Source of the DNA: Trachythela sp. YZ-2020
Taxonomy: Eukaryota > Cnidaria > Anthozoa > Malacalcyonacea > Clavulariidae
Direction: 5' to 3'
NCBI GenBank assembly: GCA_016169945.1
Contig: JADLSH010000395.1
Coordinates: 8,088,001-8,152,000, forward strand
DNA: 64,000 bases
Made by a program: the position numbers and the translations under genes. The notes beneath the pieces are model-generated. The model had not been told where the DNA came from. It saw nothing but the letters and a program-made list of their open reading frames with translations, and searched no databases. Positions 13,406 through 25,015 of this stretch are shown here, piece after piece. Within the stretch, counting starts at the first letter, position 1. Each line of letters opens with the position of its first letter.

Positions 13406-13674
13406 TTAACGTTTTATTTTATATATTACGTCACTAAGTATGGTTATGACATCACAATTGTGTAATAATGTAATCACCATATATAAATACATGTACAATT
13501 TGGACGCATTGTGTAATTGTTATTTATAAAGAGGTAGTCAGTACTGCTTCATAGTCATAGAAGTATGTTACGTTCCAGTACTTTCAATATTTTGGCGATA
13601 TGTTGTATGACTTTTTGTGAAATTGACATAAATGTCAATTTAGTTAATAAATCACTATTTATTAATTTATAATA

Positions 13675-14267
13675 ATAATTTGTTGGTTTACATTTGAATT
13701 CAATTAGTGAAAAACACCATTTTTTAGATCGCTCGTTAATATCGAAGCAGTCAGAGGACAATAATGAAATTTCTACCACAGGTTTAGCATAATATCTACT
13801 TTAATACAGCGAAATCTTGAGTTTGTCTGATTAGTCCCACATGCTTATTTCCCTCGTCGAAAAGAAGACACTTCTAAATATTGCCGCAATTTAAATCGGT
13901 ATTTTTAATGTCTGACTAATTGTAACGGGCTATTATTGCTAACAAGAATTCTTTGAAGGCTTGTTTTTATGTGTGGATAACATGAATGTACCTAGACAGA
14001 TATCTACCAAGATATTATAGTTCAAATCTACGACGAATTTGTATTTTTTTCATTCTGCCAAATTACAAATTACAAATTCTGTCAAAATGGCGACTTCTGC
14101 AGCTGACAATCACGCCATGCTTTGCTTATATTTCCTGAAATACTTAATGTCATCTACTGAAAATTCACACAAATTCTAATTATATAATGATCTAAAAGTG
14201 TACCAAAAATCAACTAAATCTGTAATGCTTGTGCAGGAAGTTTAGTCGATTTGGCGTGGAATGACCC
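13675..14267 (-). repeat. Right long terminal inverted repeat
   Basis: Reverse complement of 9493-10161. It has a ~140-bp deletion relative to the left copy, marked by a duplicated tgtaattt at the breakpoint, and an extra ~65 bp absent from the left copy. Confidence 0.9.
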
Positions 14268-14271
14268 AATA

Positions 14272-14663
14272 TGCAAAAGTCTGTATGAATATCATGGTAA
14301 GGAAATTCAATTTCCCAATCAGTTATAACAAGCCCTTGAAGCTCCTTTCCATAAGTCATAAACCAAATTTGGTTTTCATTTTTGCCAATTTGTTCTTCTA
14401 ACACAATGGGTAGATCAACTCAATTACGTCTTATTACAAATAGTGGAGTTGCAACAAAAGTGCAACTTTACAATTGATATGTAATACAAAAGATTAAATT
14501 ATTTACAAATTAAATTATTTATACCACTATTTGTCATCATACTACATGTATTCGTACATGAATTATTAACAGTAACAATTGTTGGTATGTTATCTATAGA
14601 CAAAAATTCTACACCAGGGTCTAGGGCTAATAGGCCATTATTCAGAGCTCTTAAGTACATCTT
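14272..14663 (-). pseudogene. Cysteine-protease-like gene, middle part
   Basis: The minus strand from 14663 reads KMYLRALNNGLLALDPGVEF, then LSIDNIPTIVTVNNS. It continues after a stop with LEEQIGKNENQIWFMTYGKE and LQGLVITDWEIEFPYHD. This follows directly on the 19063-19233 piece (GDKMYL) once the 4.4-kb insertion and one copy of the 14-bp duplication are removed. The protein resembles the OTU/C76-like protease region found in some animal mobile-element proteins, including Helitrons. At 14272 it is cut by the 9493-14267 transposon. Confidence 0.5.
14650..14663. repeat. 14-bp target-site duplication, left copy
   Basis: cttaagtacatctt is repeated at 19049-19062 in the same orientation. It encodes the same residues (KMYL) of the interrupted protease-like gene, proving the insertion borders. 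Confidence 0.85.
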
Positions 14664-14838
14664 AATGAAATACAAAAGAACAGGGATCAATTGAAGTTAA
14701 CGACCCCCCTGCCCCAAGGGAGTCGTATACTTCAATGGCCATTGAAGTATACGACCCCCCAAAATAGTAGCTTTTTATCATGATTCATGATTTTTATTCA
14801 TGATTTGTAACTCAGAATAACATTTTGTTATTTTATTG

Positions 14839-14877
14839 AATCGACCTTTCGACTAGATTGTAGTCATCATCAGGATT
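14839..14877 (-). ncRNA. Hammerhead ribozyme-like motif (type I, degenerate)
   Basis: On the minus strand: AATC, then CTGATGA, an ACTA/TAGT stem II, CGAAA, then GGTC followed by GATT, which pairs with AATC as stem I. The canonical form would read GAAACGTC, with a minimal stem III; here C is replaced by G, so this copy is probably weakened. The intact sister is at 18934-18972. Confidence 0.5.
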
Positions 14878-14973
14878 AGTGTAAAATTACAAGTGCAAGT
14901 ATTTATATAGTGAAGAAAGCGGAGCTTGGTGTAATTGAAATATGATAAGTTCTTTAGAAGCTTTACCGCCATG

Positions 14974-17936
14974 CAGGGGCGGATCCAGCCTCCGAGTTTG
15001 ACCGTGTCAGGATACAAGGTCCGGTTCCCTTAGGGGGGTACGGGGGCATGCCCCCCCGGAAAATTTTTGAAATTTGGAGCCCGCAAATGGCATTTCCTGC
15101 ATTCTGAGCGTCGGATTTATTTCTAAAATTCGTTCTCAACGAACCCGAATTTCAGACAAAAATTAACGAAATGGGGTCCGGGGACGTGCTCCACCAGGAA
15201 AATTTTGAAATTTCATGCCCGGAAAGGCCATTTCCTGCATTCTGAGCTGGGCATTTATTCCAAAATTGTCCTCTAAACACGCATATTTTAGACAAAAAAG
15301 AACATGAAAATGACGCAAAAAAATCGAAATATCTTAGTCAATACTTAAAATATCAAGTTATTATTATCTTAAAAAGCAGCACAATAGCAATTGGGGAAAA
15401 AAGGCTTTAATGAGGCTGTTGAGTTGTCTTAACAACAGTAGTTAGGTGTTCAGAACTTTGAAGTCAAACCGGAATAATACTTGGAATTTAGACCAGTTTC
15501 CACCAAGAAAGATCCCTTGCATTTGAACCATAGAAATATCTATTATTTTTATGATTTGAACAGTAGAAGCTTATACATAGAAATCTCTTATGCAGTTACA
15601 TCATTTTTGTAAAGAAACTCAAAACTTTATTACCTTGACTCCTTGATAAGATAAGATGAGATAAGATAAGAGAAATTGATAGGGATAAGAGAAACATAAT
15701 TTGAATCAGAGTGAAACACATTGTATTCTATTCTGCCTGTCACCAGAGTGACCAGACAATATTATTCACTTGATATACCATTGCAATAATATAAAAGGTG
15801 CAGTCTGATGATATATAGTAGACATGGAATAATGAACACAGAATTTGGATCAATAGATGTGGCTTTGCAACCATTATATTTAGTTGCTGTTCTTATTAAC
15901 CCCAGGCTCACAGAGTCAGGCTAAAAATTGAGCTATTAATAGCTAATTGGCTTTGTTAACATAAATTTATATTGTGTTATGTTTGTCAAAGTGCCAAATG
16001 CATGATTTCTCTAGCGATAACATGAATACATTGAAACATAATACTGTCCACATATGACATTTTCCTATAGGCCACAGAAAATGTCAACCTGCCTTGGTAG
16101 GCCCAGTTCTTATTTATAAATGACTTATCATTATCTAACAGCTGCATGGCTTCTGGGGGAAGGCAGTTTCATAGGAAGGGGATTCTTCAGGATAAGGTAT
16201 ATCCTTTGAGTTGTAAGGAGATTTTAGTGTCGTCCATATATATAGTGTTAAAATATTCTACAACAGAAGATTTATAAACAAACACATGTCAAGCATTGCT
16301 AGGATTTTGTTCTGAAAATCTCTAATCCTACAGTAGTAAGTTGCTTTTTTTCAGCATGCACAACAGTGACAGGGTACAAAACAAAACTGGGCTGACTAAG
16401 TACTGAACGAACAGATAGGGAGAAACAGACCAGGAAGGATATATGGACAAAAGGATGAGAAAATTATCTTCATCTGGCATTTTTATAATTGAATAAGTGA
16501 TATATATTTGTAGACCATATAGTACATCAGCTAAGCAAGCTTAGGCAACTAAGCGGTTCTACTTAGCAACAATTTTCCTGAAATAGATGAAGTTGGCCAT
16601 GGACCCATATCCAATACCGTACAAGAAAACCTGCAAATTATGCATTTATAACATCAAAAACTTATACAGTATGCACTATCCTGATGTATTGTGGAAATAA
16701 TGATAAACAATTCTCCAAAATACATTCTAAAGGGCAATGTACAGTCACATGCTCTGCCCCCCTCCTCTGGCCCCAACCCCCTTCCCCCAACAACAACCCC
16801 CCAAAACAACAACTGATGAAATATCTTATATATATTTACAGTAACACAGCAAAATTGTATCAATTTGTAGGCAACCACATCATATAAATCGTATCACGTT
16901 TTCACTGAATTTAAATAAAACTAAATAAGGTTATAGGGACTTACAATAACCGTCCAGGCAGTGATACACTGATATATGTCACTGAATCACTATATAGACT
17001 ATATAATTCAGCAATTTGATGGATTAGAAAGGTCACATTTGACATAAACACACACGAGATTTATACAAAGACGCGAAATCGCGCCTCATTTAGTTCTTAA
17101 ATATTCTGACTTAATTTACATAATGCACGTATTGGTTTGTATATTCGTCTAATAGAAGTATATTCCAAGAACAAAACGAGGAATCCTTACCTTATAAATT
17201 TGTAAACATTGCTTCATTGATGTTGAAATCTCACAAATTCACAGGCCACAGACACTAGATATACACATAGTTGCCTAAATTTGTACGAGGTTGTATAGCT
17301 GTATCTTTAATACAACAAAACCACCATCTTTGCAATGCAAATGCGAAGTAGAAGTTAGCCGCCGAGATTCTACCGAGAATTTACCGAATACAACTCCTTG
17401 GGCACTATTGCGCAATGAAAACATGGCTACCGTGTCTCACCGTGTCTCACCGTGTCTCACGTCACAAAATCCTGCTCTGTGATTGGCTTGATACCCTCCA
17501 CCGTGTCTCAATGTGGCCAGAAGTTACTATATTTAGTAACAGTAGAACCGCGGACCGTGTCGCAAAATCGCAGTCGCATTTTACGAGTTCTTTCCGAACG
17601 TGAAGAGCCTAGTTCGTGCAGTTATCGGTGAATTGTCGTAGAAAACTATTTGATATGCAAAATATTCAATCTTCGCGGGGTTTTCCCCGCTTTAATAATA
17701 AAACACGCAGCTATTTCGTGGTTATTTGCTAATATTTCGAGATTTTGACGCAAGGTAAAGGTTTTTAGTTTATAACTATAAAATATGCAAAAAGTATTTG
17801 AATTGAATATGAATGAGACAAATTCGTTTATTAATCAATACTCATTTCGTCCTTATGAACGAAGTTTCACAAATCAGGATCGCAAAAATCTGACCGTGTC
17901 TTGAGCCACGTTTGACACCCCCTGGATCCGCCCCTG
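14974..17936. mobile_element. 2.96-kb non-autonomous hAT-like element, TSD CCATG
   Basis: The ends are caggggcggatccag and ctggatccgcccctg, perfect 15-bp terminal inverted repeats of the hAT type. The flanking CCATG at 14969-14973 and 17937-17941 is a 5-bp target duplication, as in the hAT5 group. Joining the flanks restores the Penelope 3' sequence, as seen in the undisturbed inverted copy at 18840-18870. No transposase is recognisable inside. The octamer ACCGTGTC or GACCGTGTC recurs near both ends (15001, three times at 17430-17460, 17500, 17553, 17891), possibly as subterminal binding sites. A diverged direct repeat lies at 15050-15135 and 15195-15265. Confidence 0.8.
17426..17462. repeat. 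Tandem 11-bp repeat (caccgtgtctc)
   Basis: Three consecutive copies of accgtgtctc-type units lie inside the right subterminal region of the hAT-like element; further single copies are spread nearby. Confidence 0.85.
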
Positions 17937-17941
17937 CCATG

Positions 17942-18310
17942 GTTACGTTCTGGTTTACGTCTGCGTATGGCCAGAGACTCTTTATATAACAATAAAGACC
18001 AGTGGTATGACCTATCAATTATTTTACAGTTACTGAATATAAGCTGTGTAATATTAGTGTTTATAGGAATAGTTGAGTCAGGCGAGAGTTCCATAAGGGA
18101 TTTAATGTGTTGAAAATGCTTGCATGAGTGGATTTCTGAGCTTTCACGTGTGCTGTGTTCTTTTATTCGGGTGTTGTATACTGTTTTACCAATATAAGTG
18201 CTTCGACAACCAGGACACGAGAATTGGTAAACTACAGAGCTTTTATATTCATCCGGTGTTTTGTCTTTGCAGGACAGGAAACAATTGGAATTCGTAGTTC
18301 GCCAGTTTTA
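17942..18310 (-). pseudogene. GIY-YIG endonuclease region of a Penelope-like element
   Basis: The minus strand reads SSVVYQFSCPGCRSTYIGKT, then VYNTRIKEHSTRESSEIHS and CKHFQHIK. VVYQF and TYIGKT are the GIY and YIG blocks with the CxxC insertion between them, and R/EH further on are expected catalytic-region residues, as in the endonuclease of Penelope-like retroelements. It runs on through SNCKIIDRSYHWSLLLYKES, then is cut by the hAT-like insertion at 17936. The RT that should precede it is absent here. Confidence 0.65.
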
Positions 18311-18464
18311 GATAAACTTACACGGACCTTTCACTAAGCGACGAGTTTTCTTGATGAATTTATTAGTGAGAATATTGCCATATTTGCCAATAAATGGCAA
18401 TCTTATCCATATTTTGGGTACGTTCTCAGTGGTTGTGTTCTCTGAATGATGAACATGTTACTTA

Positions 18465-18933
18465 TATTCAGTAACTGTAAAATAATTGATAGGTCAGACC
18501 ACTGGTCTTTTATATGTACTATTTAAAACACTTGCAGTTCATGCTTTATCAGATATAAAACACTCCTGTTTTATATCTGATAAAGCACGAACTGCAAGTG
18601 TTTTAAATGGCTTAAAAAAAGACCCATCTTATGAGTTCATTGGCGAAGTAATTTTAAAATTAAACATTGTCTAAGCCGAGAAAATCAAATATAAAGTTTA
18701 TGTAAATTAACATGATTTTTTATCACATATAAAACCACTGATACGGTAGTGATTTTCCTTTGTCTTTTCCTCATGAATTATTAATGCTTTTTTAATGTTA
18801 TATAAAGAGCTAGTCTCTGGCCATACGCAGACGTAAACCAGAACTTAACCATGGCGCTAAAGCTTCTAAAGAACTTATCATATTTCAATGACACCAAGCT
18901 CCACTTTCTTCACTATATAAGTACTTGCACACT
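18465..18933 (+). repeat. Inverted copy of the Penelope GIY-YIG end
   Basis: The sequence at 18465-18515 is the reverse complement of 17990-18045, and 18815-18970 matches the inverse of 14834-14968 plus 17942-17980. The inverted copy encodes a shifted version of the same C-terminal end (HALSDIKHSCFISDKAR). A near-perfect 25-bp palindrome lies at about 18545-18605. Confidence 0.7.
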
Positions 18934-18972
18934 AATCCTGATGATAACTACAATCTAGTCGAAACGTCGATT
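18934..18972 (+). ncRNA. Hammerhead ribozyme (type I, minimal stem III)
   Basis: AATC precedes CTGATGA; stem II is ACTA-CAATC-TAGT; the core continues CGAAAC and then GTC, the cleavage triplet, followed by GATT, which pairs with AATC as stem I. The ACGT between core and cleavage site gives a two-pair stem III without a loop, the minimal form reported for Penelope-like elements. All core bases are present. Confidence 0.65.
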
Positions 18973-19062
18973 CAATAAAATAACAACATGTTATTCGGAG
19001 TTACTGTTCTTTTGTATTTCATTAAAATACTGAGTGGTTCCCGTAATACTTAAGTACATCTT

Positions 19063-19233
19063 GTCTCCTTGTATTAAGACGCTATTAAATGTTGTAAACG
19101 ACCATGCGGACAATGGGATATTTCGGGCTGTAAGAAGCGCTGATAAACTCATAAAAGCACATTGCTTGCCTCTAGAATGAACACTAAACAGTTCATCGCC
19201 TTGGTGGATATTAGCAGGAAGAAATAAAGCCAT
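19063..19233 (-). pseudogene. Cysteine-protease-like gene, N-proximal part
   Basis: From 19233 the minus strand reads IHQGDELFSVHSRGKQCAF, then MSLSALLTARN and NSVLIQGDKMYL. The RGKQC..SLSALL block resembles the active-site cysteine region of OTU/C76-like proteases carried by animal Helitrons and other large mobile elements. Just upstream of the first Met is CAGGTAAGT, a consensus 5' splice site, so the true start may differ. At 19062 the gene is cut by the Penelope composite. Confidence 0.5.
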
Positions 19234-20269
19234 ACTTACCTGGTTTCTTCGGGAAGTGTTCGTATATTTTGCATCAAGTCAGATTCGCAATTCAATAATT
19301 TTCTCTACTCCCCCTGGTGCCCCCCCGGAATTCTGACATCTTGGCGGACAGACGCGAGATCGAAATCTCTACAATACATAACTCGGCCCGAAAGACTGGG
19401 TCGAGTGAACTCTGGAGAAACCTTAGAATGTTCCCACATGAAATCAAGAAACAGCCATGTCATATTCGGGAAAGGTCAGTCATGATAAGTGCTGAGATCT
19501 GATCAAATACTTCTCCAAGTAATAATGGCAGTGTGTCCCACAAATTCCAGGTATTGATTAACTAAGGATGAATAAGTTAAAGTTTAAAAGTTACCTCATA
19601 TGGCAAGTAACTTGATATAGGATGATAGAAAACTGGTCATTTGATTCTGTAAAATGCCATATATTCATTACATTCTGCTTTGTCAAATCCACCCATGAGC
19701 ATGCCCTGCCAGCCTGCAACAACCAGAGGCATTTTACTCTACAAGAAATGTACACTTATATGTAGCACCACTTCGATAATCTATGGAATTTCTTTGTTTT
19801 TACAATGTTTCCACTGCAGTTTTAAACCAAAGTTGGAAAGCTGTTACACAGAAGATTCGGAATGGTTTGAGCGTTAGTGAATATTTGGAATGGTTTGAGC
19901 GTTAGCGATATTTGGAATGGTTTGAGCGTTAGTGAATATAATGGGCTTATACAGTACACCGAGGTTTTACGGTATATCAGTAAACAATTAATCCAATTAT
20001 TAAAATTTATAGATTATATAATTTAGGCAAATAATTAATTCAATAATAAAATAACATTAACAAATAATTAATTAGGAAAACTGTTCAACTGTGAAAACCA
20101 TTGTACCATTTGGGAATACATTTTATGCCAAATGTGCAGTTATTAAGTTTAATGTGGGGACCTGGTTCAAGTCTTTGGGAGCACTTGATGCTGGTGTTGT
20201 TCCAGTTCACTGCACAACCAGCATACCACTCCTATATAAATATACATGCTATTGCCTGTTGATTTAGTC
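19234..20269. other. Unassigned sequence with small tandem repeat
   Basis: No coding region is recognised. A GC-rich stretch near 19310-19330 may be a transposon end. A three-copy repeat at 19859-19939 is listed separately. Confidence 0.4.
19859..19939. repeat. Tandem repeat, ~27-bp unit x3
   Basis: The unit ggaatggtttgagcgttag plus tgaatattt occurs three times in a row with one or two differences and a 1-bp indel. Confidence 0.9.
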
Positions 20270-22250
20270 TTCTTGTATAATAATAATATATTACACAACT
20301 AGAATATTGTATACATGCCTGTATGACAGGTTTTACACAGCTTCACACCACAAGGAAATGCAGTGCTGTGAGTAACTTTGTTACAAGTAACTAGTTACAT
20401 GTAATTGTTACTTTTTTGAGTAACTTTACCGGTAACTAGCTACTTTTTTCAGAAGGTAACTTGTAACTGTAACTAGTTACAAAAATTAGGAATAAAAAGT
20501 AACGATAACTAGTTACATTTTCCATTGAGAGCGCCGTTACTTTTTCCGATATCCAACACCATGTTACTCTTAAAAGTTAAAAGCTGTTTATTCCAATCCT
20601 CCTGACCTACGCTGAGTCATCGTTCAATCTCGTACCCAGGCTCGAATCTTCGTCACATGCCGCTGCTATGCATTCTGGACAATCTATATGCAAATACATA
20701 TACGTGGCATGTGCATTATTCATTCGTCGGCGTGAGCGATTACACACATGGCGCATCAAAATGTCTTCGCCACAGTTAGTATCAAATCCATGACCGCACT
20801 TAGAAAAGATGTTCCAGTTCAAGTCAGTAGCAGGACAAACCGTGAAGCTTACCTGTTTACTTTGTTCACCGAAAGTTAAAGAGTGCTCGGCTAGCCTATC
20901 ATCATTGTCGAATTTGCGTAAACATGTGCAGGTTAGTTGATCCACTTGGTTGTTTTACACTTTTACCATTATAAATTTATAATTAATAATTTATAAACAT
21001 TAAGTAGCAACATATAATAAGCTAATATGATAATAAATAATGAGTACGATGTATCCGGTTCCAAATGCTTTCTTAATTTTAATAGCCGAATGAAAGAATA
21101 GATGTAACTAGTTACAAAAAATATGTAACTATTACAGCACTGAGGAAACGTGCCATTAGGTGACAACGAGTCTTGTGGTAGAGAGCTGTGGACTAGGGTT
21201 TCACGGATATTTTTACTATGTCGAAACGAGACTAAGGAGTTCTTGGTGAAAATGGAAGATGTTTCAGGGTCGTTTTTCAACATATGAAAATTCTTCCTAA
21301 TGGCATCCCTTGCTTTGAAATTGAAGGGATGGTAACCGAGAACTAGGGGTATTTTGTTGTTGGGAACATTAGACACATGGTCTCTAAGGGTTTCGGATCG
21401 AGGAATATTGGAGGCCTTCGAAAAGGAAGTATCTAAGAGAGGGGTTGGATAACCGCGTTGGACAAAAAGGTTTCTCATGACTTTTGGTATGGAAGTCCTC
21501 ATCTTCACTGCAAATGCGGCGAAGGCGAAGGAACTGAGAGAAGGGAATGGACCTTTTAGTGTGGTTGGGGTGGGAAGAAGTAAAGAGAAGATAGCTATGG
21601 GGGTCAGTCGGCTTGTAGAACACAGAAGTAACAAGTTTATTGCCATTGATAGATACAAGGATATCTAAGAACGATACACTGGTCTCACTGATCTCCCACA
21701 TAAACTGGAGTGCTGGATGGAAGTTTTAACAAAGTTAATAAACTTGTCCAACTCTCCGCGGGAACAGGATGCTGTGCCGAGACAGTCATCAATGTACCTA
21801 CCAAGGTAATCAGGTATGGGATAAGTGTACTGCACGAAGATCTGCTTTTCCACAAAACCAACGAATAAATTGGCATAGTTGGGACCATTTTGGTTCCCAT
21901 GGCTACACCACTTATTTGTTGGTAATGCTCACCATCAAATGAAAAATTGTTGAGGGTGAGCACTAATTCAGCCAAATGGATCAAAACAGTGGTAGACGGT
22001 TCCTGGTTGGGGCGCTTATCTAAGAAGAATTTGAGAGCTCTCAAACCATCATGATGGGGTATGATGAGTGTTATGAAATTGAATGTTATGAAAGATTTGG
22101 AGAGCATGTTTGGTGTCCTTGATATAGGATGGTAAGTCCTTAACCAAGGGCGCCATGACACAATCGAGGTAGCTAGAGATAAGCTTGGTGGACAATGATG
22201 CTAAACAACCTGTTCTGTTGCCAGACATTTCAACATTGGCAATCACAGTG
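20270..22250 (-). pseudogene. Penelope-like element reverse transcriptase (decayed)
   Basis: In minus-strand order: FITLIIPHHDGLRALKFF and TLNNFSFDGEHYQQISGVAM, then GTKM and a frameshift, then YLGRYIDDCLG (catalytic YIDD), SFLDILVSINGN, VFYKPTDPHSYLLF and SQFLRLRRICSEDEDF, then the thumb region with SFRHSKNIRETLVHSSLP. After a hAT-type insertion (20361-21142) the sequence resumes with TFPCGVKLCKTC, the cysteine linker that leads to a GIY-YIG domain. The GIY-YIG domain itself is not visible. At least three frameshifts and a deletion at the 5' side show that it is dead. It is related to, but distinct from, the element at 57-60 kb. Confidence 0.75.
20361..21142. mobile_element. 782-bp hAT-type MITE, 8-bp TSD
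   Basis: The ends are cagtgctgtgagtaac... and ...gttacagcactg-like, with repeated GTAACTAGTTAC palindromes in both subterminal regions. The flanks are aggaaatg (20353-20360) and aggaaacg (21143-21150), an 8-bp duplication with one change. Its removal restores the Penelope cysteine linker. A 112-codon minus-strand frame inside shows no family match. Confidence 0.8.
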
Positions 22251-22505
22251 TTTCAGATATGAAAATTCGAGCTCTGTGTCCCATTTCTGGTAGCAATGAT
22301 TTCCGCAAAAGCCAAGGGGTGGTAACTTAAAAATAGGACAGCAACTTACCTTTTCAAATTGCTTTTCATCTTATTTAAAATTTGTAATCTTCAATAGATG
22401 TAAGACATGTTATTCCATATTTAAGTGATATTTTATGCCCAGTATCTCAGATATTCAAACACCACTAAGTAACATACAAATTCACTACTGACACTATGAT
22501 AACTT

Positions 22506-24223
22506 TCAATGCTTACTATGCTTCTGCACAGTCTTCTCCGCAAGTACCTTAAGGCGCTCTTCAGCTTCTAGCCTTTTCTTCATATTCTTATTCTTCCCGA
22601 TTGCTTTAAGGTGGTCAAACGTCATTGGTTCAAACACAATATCATGAATCGATCTTACCCTGGATGTAGCTACAAAGGTGCACCCAGCAAACACTTTTGG
22701 TAGCACAGGTAGACATTTCAAACAGACGTCTCTAGAAATGCAGGACCGGAGTATGCAGGAAAATGAACCAATACTGTGACTGGCAGGTTTGGAGGGCCCA
22801 TATTTTCTGCAAACCAAATCTGCTCAATAGTTCCAAAAGAGCCATTGCAAAGAACTGCATCTAACCCTCCTGCATCTTCAGATGTTGCTGCGCCTGCCCC
22901 ATGACTAGAATGTCTCGCTTTAATTTTTGCCATAGGTTGTCCAATTGCTAATAGCTTTTCATAATTGTATTCAGCAACACTCTTTTTGTCAAAATACAAT
23001 CGGATGGTGTCGGTAAACTGATCCATTGCCATATTGGTCGTCGAATGGTCCAACAATAGTTTCCATTCATCCTCTGTAACTTGACCATTTCGCATTCTCA
23101 TCAATAATGCTCTAAATGCAATTGCCTCTGGGTCTTCACCAGCCTGACGCATAACCTGCTCTAAAATTATTACAGAATCAAATGTCAGATACATACTGTG
23201 ACCATGATCACTTATTACTGAACTGTTACCAGTGATGTACATTGGCCTATCACCTACAGATGGTAATTGACCAAAATCACCCATTAAAATTATTGACACA
23301 CCACCAAAAGGGACATCTTCCTTTCCAGTGCCAGCACGTAGTCTGTTGTCCAGCCATGATAGCATTTTGTGCCCAATCATTGACATTTCGTCAATGATCA
23401 GATACCTCTTACCTTCTAGTCTCAGTTGTAGTCACTGCAAAGAATCGCCCTGCAATTCCCTATATTCACAAATAGGGAGTTGAGCAGCAGAATGTAGCGT
23501 TTGACCATTAATACTAAAGGCTGCAATCCCAGTGGTTGCTGTAACAATACACTGATCACCCAATTGTTTCACAGCACTAATTAAGTACGTCTTACCCGTT
23601 CCGGCTGTCCCACAGACAATCATATTAACAGGATTATCGCCAGTCTGAGATGTGATAATGTCAAAAGCCAGTCATTGTTTTTCATTCAAAGTCTCCAGAT
23701 CAACAACATGTTGTTGACCATCATGTCTGTATCCATGGTGACCAGGTTCCTCAGCATCCTTTCTCTGTTGATATATCCATCCTGGAGATTCCTTTAGCAA
23801 ATCTGTAGGTACAGATCTTACCGCCTCAAACCAGTCAACTGCTTCCCTGCTCGACATTCCATTACCTGCTTCATCATAACGTTGGTTGATTCTGCACAAT
23901 AACATCCAATCATCAACTTCCTCCTCGTCATTAGGATCAATTTCACTTTCATCATCACTCTGATCATTTTCATAGCTTTGACCAGAATGTGCAGCATGAA
24001 CCATCTCTGATTCAACAGAATACCTAAATACATTCTCTTCAGCAAATTCAGTCTGAAGAAACAAATGATAAGTGTTAATAAACAGGTCATCACTCTCATG
24101 CTGATTATCCCAAGCATTTGATGAGCTACCTTCCCATGGCTTAAATTTTATAAGCTGATACTTAGTATTTTCCAAAATTAGGACCACCGGGATTAGTTGT
24201 AACTTTTGGAAATGTTCTGACAA
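22506..24223 (-). pseudogene. Helitron PIF1-like helicase domain
   Basis: From 24223 the minus strand carries a linker (KFKPWEG, LLCRINQRYDEAGNGM, LNEKQ) and a stop. Then MIVCGTAGTGKTYLI (Walker A) and TATTGIAAFSINGQTLHSA follow, with another stop, then LIIDEMSMIGHKMLSWLD (Walker B, DE) and SIILMGDFGQLPSVGD. ILEQVMRQ and the C-terminal block VATSRVRS with FEPMTFDHLKAI close the fold at a stop near 22506. These are the ordered motifs of the SF1B PIF1-like helicase of Helitron RepHel proteins. Two in-frame stops, and one frameshift near 22780, break it. It lies directly downstream of the Rep parts at 24240-26810, same strand. Confidence 0.85.
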
Positions 24224-24234
24224 TGTACGGATTC

Positions 24235-25015
24235 GCCCGTTTAGTCAACTCACCTCTGACTTTGGTGTACTGCGACGCATATTGCATCAAATTCAATTGA
24301 GACAACCCAGTATACCTACTCCTCACTCCTGTGCGCTCTCCATAATCTTCTACAACAGATTTCTGAAGATTTCTCCTTCATTTTCTGCATCAAGAATAAC
24401 CTTCCTGCTGTTTTCTAAAGAAATAGTAACAAAACTATATGTGCAGCCCACCAATGGCAGACTAAGTAACATATGTGCTGTTTCTTGGGCTGCCATTTCT
24501 CTATCTCCAGCTACTTGAATCATAGCTTTCTTGATGGCTGAAGATACTTGGTCATCATTCTGTAATGAGGATACAGACACTTTTAGTATTTCAGAAGCAG
24601 ATTTTCGATTGCGGTTCTCCTTTCGCAGCATGCTTGGCCATGTATCTTGCACATGCCTTCTCATCTACAATTACCTGCAAATCCACATTGTCCTGCCAAT
24701 TTTCAAGCATGACCCTGTTATGCGAATTAAGTAGTTCGTCATTTCGTTTGCTGTTTAACTCAGACTCTATAGACTTATTCTTCTTACCTACAACCTTGTA
24801 AGTTAGTGCTGTTGCATCTTGTAATGGTTTTGGGGAATGGACTGCACCTTGTATGCCTTTCTACAGTATTAACTAACCTGTAATAGTCATTATCACAGTT
24901 CTCGACTGCTGTGGCTCTTACAGCAGATGGGTGAGGGTCTGGTACCCTCCAGTGTTCATCTGGCAGGTCCTCATTAACTGTTGTCACCAGCCAGTCAACA
25001 TACCTGTTAATCAGA
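24235..25015 (-). pseudogene. Helitron Rep, tyrosine region
   Basis: Blocks in minus-strand order: YVDWLVTTVNEDLPDEHWRV, DYYRLVNTVERHTRCSP, then after a frameshift and small deletion VDEKACARYMAKHAAKGEP. The last contains the ARY..KHA pattern of the Rep catalytic-tyrosine helix. It continues with SASEILKVSVSSLQNDDQ and ETAHMLLSLPLVGCTYSFV. The latter are the linker between Rep and helicase in animal Helitrons. Frameshifts near 24330 and 24810 inactivate it. The start at 25015 follows a consensus-looking pyrimidine tract and AACAG, but no matching donor is seen upstream. Confidence 0.75.

Larger units (their letters stand above)
14664..19048. mobile_element. Penelope-like composite, inverted arrangement, 14-bp TSD
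   Basis: Both ends are the 3' part of a Penelope-like element facing outward, as inverted copies. The right arm runs 18465-19040 (plus). The left arm is the minus-strand GIY-YIG region at 17942-18310, continuing at 14664-14968 after a hAT-like insertion. Each arm carries a hammerhead-like motif (14839-14877 minus, 18934-18972 plus). Most of the RT is missing. The right end carries about 28 extra bases before the target duplication. Inverted pLTR arrangements with hammerheads are known for this class; the second Penelope element at 57.1-60.1 kb shows the same layout. Confidence 0.7.

Noticed and set aside
16730..16820. C-rich stretch as a regulatory element.
   Set aside because: Simple low-complexity sequence inside the hAT-like element; nothing further supports it.
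20607..20945. A cysteine-rich 112-codon frame as a zinc-finger gene.
   Set aside because: It lies wholly within a 782-bp hAT MITE, and the cysteines do not form a recognised finger.
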